Assembly: GCA_002392505.1 (NCBI GenBank) | Contig: DGHD01000019.1 | Coordinates: 2,457-28,946 of the forward strand | Origin: Christensenella sp. UBA3857 | Lineage (GTDB): Bacteria; Bacillota; Clostridia; Christensenellales; CAG-138 | Reading direction: 5' to 3' | DNA: 26,490 bases | Part shown: positions 23,811 through 26,490 of the stretch, one piece after another | Layout of the letters: every line of letters starts with the position of its first letter | How positions within the stretch are numbered: the stretch's first letter is position 1 | Made by a program: the position numbers and the translations under genes | The notes under the pieces: generated by a model | The model's input: only the letters and a program-made list of their open reading frames with translations | Told to the model about the DNA's origin: nothing | Databases searched by the model: none

Positions 23811-24011
23811 ACTGCTTTGGATATCAAACTGCTTATACACTTTAAGCCGGCCGCGGGCTGAAGCGAGCAGGCGCCGCGCCGCGTCATGCGCGGAACTCGT
23901 CAAATCAAGTCCGCCGGACCGCTCCTGCGAGACAGATCCGCAGTATGAAAGAATAAAAGACTCCGCAGTGAACAATAGATCACGGCAGAGTCTTTTTTTA
24001 TGCGGTCATTA
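23811..24011. other. Intergenic region between the GNAT gene and the Na/Pi transporter, no gene seen
   Basis: Apart from the terminator at 23955-23999, this region shows no coding frame with a ribosome site. The first 140 bases are GC-rich with small inverted repeats (CCGCG at 23879-23883 with CGCGG at 23889-23893; GTCC and GGAC around 23929-23939). I cannot assign an RNA family. The opposite strand is open across it, but only as an extension of a shadow frame. Confidence 0.5.
23955..23999 (+). terminator. Intrinsic terminator after the ychF-GNAT cluster
   Basis: A 17-position stem (15 pairs, two mismatches), AAAAGACTCCGCAGTGA at 23955-23971 with TCACGGCAGAGTCTTTT at 23980-23996, has an eight-base loop and a run of Ts. 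It shares the AAAAGACTC...GAGTCTTTT sequence with the terminator at 3961-4001. Confidence 0.88.
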
Positions 24012-24040
24012 TTGCAATATACCGAATTTGGTGATATCAT
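24012..24040 (+). promoter_or_regulatory. Sigma-A promoter for the Na/Pi transporter operon
   Basis: The -35 box is TTGCAA (24012-24017), the spacer is 17 bp and the -10 box is TATCAT (24035-24040). A GGGGGA ribosome site precedes the ATG at 24086. I see no obvious Pho-box-like repeat in the 45-base leader. Confidence 0.68.
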
Positions 24041-24085
24041 TTATCTGGTTAAAAATGGCAATAATCAGTTTTATGGGGGATAGAT

Positions 24086-25705
24086 ATGACCTTTGAAAAT
24101 TGGATCAGCATAGCGGGGGGCATCGCGCTATTCCTGTACGGCATCCGTATTATGGGAAACGGCATAGAGCGCCTTGCCGGCTCCAAGCTCAAAAAAATAC
24201 TTGAAAAGCTGACGAAGAACCGATTCATGGGGCTTTTACTCGGTGTGGTCATCACCGGTATCATACAGAGCTCCAACGCCGTTTCGGTAATGACTGTCGG
24301 CTTCGTCAACGCGGGGCTGATGCCGCTTGAAAACGCGGTCGGCGTTATAATGGGCGCCAACATCGGTACCACCATCACCGGTCAGCTCATCGCGTTCAAC
24401 ATCGATAAATTCGCGCCCATCATCGCGTTCGTCGGCGTCATGGGCATGACATTCTTAAAGAAAAAGCCCTGGAACAACATATTCTACATTGTCGCGGGTC
24501 TCGGCATGCTCTTCATGGGTATGATGCTTATGAAGACGCATATGAAGCCCCTCGCAACCGAGGATTGGTTCCAGAATATCGTGCTGAGCGTGGAGCATAA
24601 TCCGCTGCTCGGTGTGCTGTTCGGCACTATAATGACGATGCTTCTGCAGTCGGTCTCCGCCTCGGTCGGCGTTCTGCAGGCAATGGCGGCGGCTGGCGCG
24701 CTCGGCGCGCATCCGCTTGCTATAGCCGTTTACCTGATCTGCGGTCAGAACATCGGCTGCACCACGGTCTCCGTCATCGCCGCGATGGGCTGCACGAAGG
24801 ACGCGAAGCGCACCGCCGCGATACACGTTATGTTCAACGTGTTTGCCTGTGTGATCTGCGTGATACTCCTCCAGTTCATGCCCATTAATACCTGGATCGA
24901 AAAGCTTACGCCGAACAACCCCGCTCAGCAGCTCGCCAACGCCAACACCTTCCTGAAGATCGGCGCAACGCTGATCATGTTCCCGCTCTCCGGTCTGCTC
25001 ATAAAGCTTTCGCGCGTTATCATCCGCGGCGAGGACGCTTTCGACGGGCTGCGGCTCATCCACATCCCGGCAAAGGGCTTCGGTTCGGCGGCGGTCGCCG
25101 TCTCCGGCGCGGAGCTTGAGTGCAACCGCATGTTCGACCTTGCCGTCGCCAATATGGAGCGCGTGTCGGTAGCCCTGAAGACCAGGAAGAAGGACGACCT
25201 TGAGACGATCGATAAGGACGAGGAGACCATCGACTTCCTTAATCACGAGATCGCAAAGGCGCTCGTCGACATCAACCGCGCGGGTCTCGGCGAGCCGGAA
25301 GCCCGTGCGATCGACCGTATGCACCACGTCATAACCGATTACGAGCGCATCGGCGACCATGCGGAGAATATCGCCGGCTACGTCGCCCATATGCGCGAAA
25401 ACAAACTCAGCCTCTCCGAAGCGGCAATGGCGGAGCTGGACAACCTCTTCGGCAAGGTCATCAGCATAATGAAGAACGCCCATTCCTACATGATGGATCC
25501 GACCTCGATCGATTATGCCGAGATCGAGCGTGAGGAGCAGGAGATCGACGATCTGGTAGACGAGTACAAGAACGCGCATATCGCCCGTATGGAGAAGAAG
25601 CAGTGCTCCGCGGATATCGGTATGCTTTACGTGGAAATGCTGACCGACCTTGAGCGTGTCGGCGATCACGCGATGAACATCGCGGAGACAAGGGCGCCGA
25701 AATGA
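24086..25705 (+). CDS. Na/Pi cotransporter family protein with PhoU-like C-terminus
   Basis: The 539-residue product has two Na/Pi-cotransporter repeats (PF02690 type). The first carries GIIQSSNAVSVMTVGFV at about 58-74 with GANIGTTITGQ at 90-100. The second carries LLQSVSASVGVLQAMAAAGAL and GQNIGCTTVSVIAAMG near 190-235. Family members have QSSSA in both repeats. Here they read QSSNA and QSVSA, both with a changed centre. About eight membrane helices precede a cytoplasmic helical PhoU-like tail (about 340-539, with YERIGDHAENIA and DLERVGDHAMNIAE, the PhoU ExxxD-type signatures). It probably takes up phosphate with sodium, or a related anion. The stop overlaps the RNA methyltransferase start by four bases (ATGA). 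Confidence 0.92.
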   Translation: MTFENWISIAGGIALFLYGIRIMGNGIERLAGSKLKKILEKLTKNRFMGLLLGVVITGIIQSSNAVSVMTVGFVNAGLMPLENAVGVIMGANIGTTITGQLIAFNIDKFAPIIAFVGVMGMTFLKKKPWNNIFYIVAGLGMLFMGMMLMKTHMKPLATEDWFQNIVLSVEHNPLLGVLFGTIMTMLLQSVSASVGVLQAMAAAGALGAHPLAIAVYLICGQNIGCTTVSVIAAMGCTKDAKRTAAIHVMFNVFACVICVILLQFMPINTWIEKLTPNNPAQQLANANTFLKIGATLIMFPLSGLLIKLSRVIIRGEDAFDGLRLIHIPAKGFGSAAVAVSGAELECNRMFDLAVANMERVSVALKTRKKDDLETIDKDEETIDFLNHEIAKALVDINRAGLGEPEARAIDRMHHVITDYERIGDHAENIAGYVAHMRENKLSLSEAAMAELDNLFGKVISIMKNAHSYMMDPTSIDYAEIEREEQEIDDLVDEYKNAHIARMEKKQCSADIGMLYVEMLTDLERVGDHAMNIAETRAPK

Positions 25706-26451
25706 TCATAACCTCAGCCAAAAATGAAAAGATAAAGGAGCTGCGCTCGCTTTCATCGAAGAAGGGCAGACGGGATACCGGTCTGACCCTTATCGAGGGC
25801 GAGCGCCTCGTTTTGGACGTGATAAGATCCGGCGTCGTGCCCGATACGGTGCTCGTTGCCGAATGGAACACCACCGCCGGAGCGAAGCTCGACGAGCTCG
25901 GCGTCAAATACGTCACCGTAACTGGCGAGGTGATGAAGGCGGCGTCCGATACCGACTCCCCCCAGGGGGTGCTTGCGGCGGTCAAAACGCCGTCCTCCGA
26001 GCCGCCGGAGGAATACCCCAAGGGGCTGATCGTTGCGCTCGACAGGCTGCAGGACCCGGGCAACCTCGGCACCGTGCTCCGCACCGCGGACGCGTTCGGC
26101 GCGGCGGGCGTGCTCGTGGGGGAGGGGAGCGTGGATCCCTTCATGCCTAAGGCTGTGCGCTCCGCAATGGGGTCGACCTTCCATATCCCCGTCTGGCAGG
26201 GCGAGCTGAAAACGGAAATACCGAGGCTCAAGGAACAGGGCTTCGGCGTCGTCTGCGGACATCTTGCCGGGGAGGAGGTATTGCCCCCGCTTCCCGAAAA
26301 CCGCGTGATAGTGATAGGCAACGAGGCGAACGGCGTATCTCCCGAAACGGCGCAAATGTGCACCCTCTACCGCCTGCCCATGAAAGGGCGCGCGGAGAGC
26401 CTTAACGCCGCCGTCGCCGCGGCGATACTGATCTATAAACTGAGTGAATAA
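25702..26451 (+). CDS. TrmH/SpoU family RNA 2'-O-methyltransferase
   Basis: The 249-residue product is a SPOUT-class (trefoil-knot) methyltransferase, which adds a methyl to a ribose 2'-OH in rRNA or tRNA using S-adenosylmethionine. Motif 1 is PGNLGTVLRTADAFGA (119-134), with the conserved Asn121 and Arg127. Motif 2 is IGNEANGVS (205-213). Motif 3 is LPMKGRAESLNAAVAAAI (225-242). An N-terminal L30e-like RNA-binding domain (residues 1-95, with GLTLIEGERLVLDVI) is present, so it is of the RlmB/TsnR-like type. The exact RNA site is unknown. The start overlaps the Na/Pi transporter stop, so it is expressed with an unrelated neighbour. Confidence 0.94.
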   Translation: MIITSAKNEKIKELRSLSSKKGRRDTGLTLIEGERLVLDVIRSGVVPDTVLVAEWNTTAGAKLDELGVKYVTVTGEVMKAASDTDSPQGVLAAVKTPSSEPPEEYPKGLIVALDRLQDPGNLGTVLRTADAFGAAGVLVGEGSVDPFMPKAVRSAMGSTFHIPVWQGELKTEIPRLKEQGFGVVCGHLAGEEVLPPLPENRVIVIGNEANGVSPETAQMCTLYRLPMKGRAESLNAAVAAAILIYKLSE

Positions 26452-26483
26452 AGAACGCTCTTAAATCAAGGGTGCATTCACTT

Positions 26484-26490
26484 AAGGAGA
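26484..26490 (+). promoter_or_regulatory. Likely ribosome binding site of a gene beyond the window
   Basis: AAGGAGA lies at the very edge, 33 bases after the methyltransferase stop, with no start codon inside the window. It fits a Shine-Dalgarno sequence for a further plus-strand gene. I see no hairpin terminator between, so the transcript may continue. Confidence 0.4.

Noticed and set aside
24455..25669. Long minus-strand open frame opposite the Na/Pi transporter
   Set aside because: The plus strand encodes an intact transporter, and the antisense product is His/Arg/Asp-rich low-likelihood protein.

Overview
The window looks like chromosomal DNA of a GC-rich, probably anaerobic Clostridia-type Firmicute. 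The basis is a V-type (Ntp) ATPase operon, AddB-type recombination, several lipobox lipoproteins with Pro/Thr linkers, strong AGGAGG-like ribosome binding sites and sigma-A promoters with 17-bp spacers. ATA (Ile) and AGG (Arg) codons are common throughout, so no gene stands out as recently acquired. I cannot name the genus. There is no rRNA, tRNA, CRISPR array, transposase or phage gene.

Layout. 147-3946 (+): the distal end of a V-type ATPase operon, ntpA-ntpB-ntpD, closed by a two-way terminator. 4061-6333 (-): galactokinase followed by a transglutaminase-like lipoprotein. 6525-8406 (+): a secreted protein built from an apparent internal duplication, then a DMT/EamA-type transporter. 8448-10836 (-): a LuxE-like acyl-protein synthetase and a LuxC-like acyl-CoA reductase with no luciferase genes. 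10966-14010 (+), divergent from the lux-like pair: a MATE exporter, an ABC ATPase and an ABC-2-type permease. 14071-15633 (-): a lipoprotein with a TPAP repeat linker and an M15 peptidase domain. 15755-16495 (+): a YjbR/MmcQ plus EVE-like fusion. 16591-20518 (-): an NlpC/P60 peptidase overlapping addB. 20643-23810 (+): ychF, a calcium-motif lipoprotein, a flavin-reductase-like protein and a GNAT acetyltransferase. 24086-26451 (+): a Na/Pi cotransporter with a PhoU-like tail overlapping a TrmH/SpoU RNA methyltransferase.

The transcription plan is very compact. Four divergent intergenic regions carry back-to-back sigma-A promoters, convergent ends share bidirectional hairpins, and most co-directional genes touch or overlap. 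Three gene junctions use the same 8-base overlap form, ATGNNTRA. No gap exceeds 300 bases.

Most of the window is ordinary housekeeping and accessory content. The items most worth a second look are the luciferase-free luxEC pair beside a divergent export operon, the YjbR-EVE fusion, an NlpC/P60 gene whose promoter predicts a leaderless or nearly leaderless transcript, and the duplicated-domain secreted protein. I did not find convincing evidence of a wholly new system.
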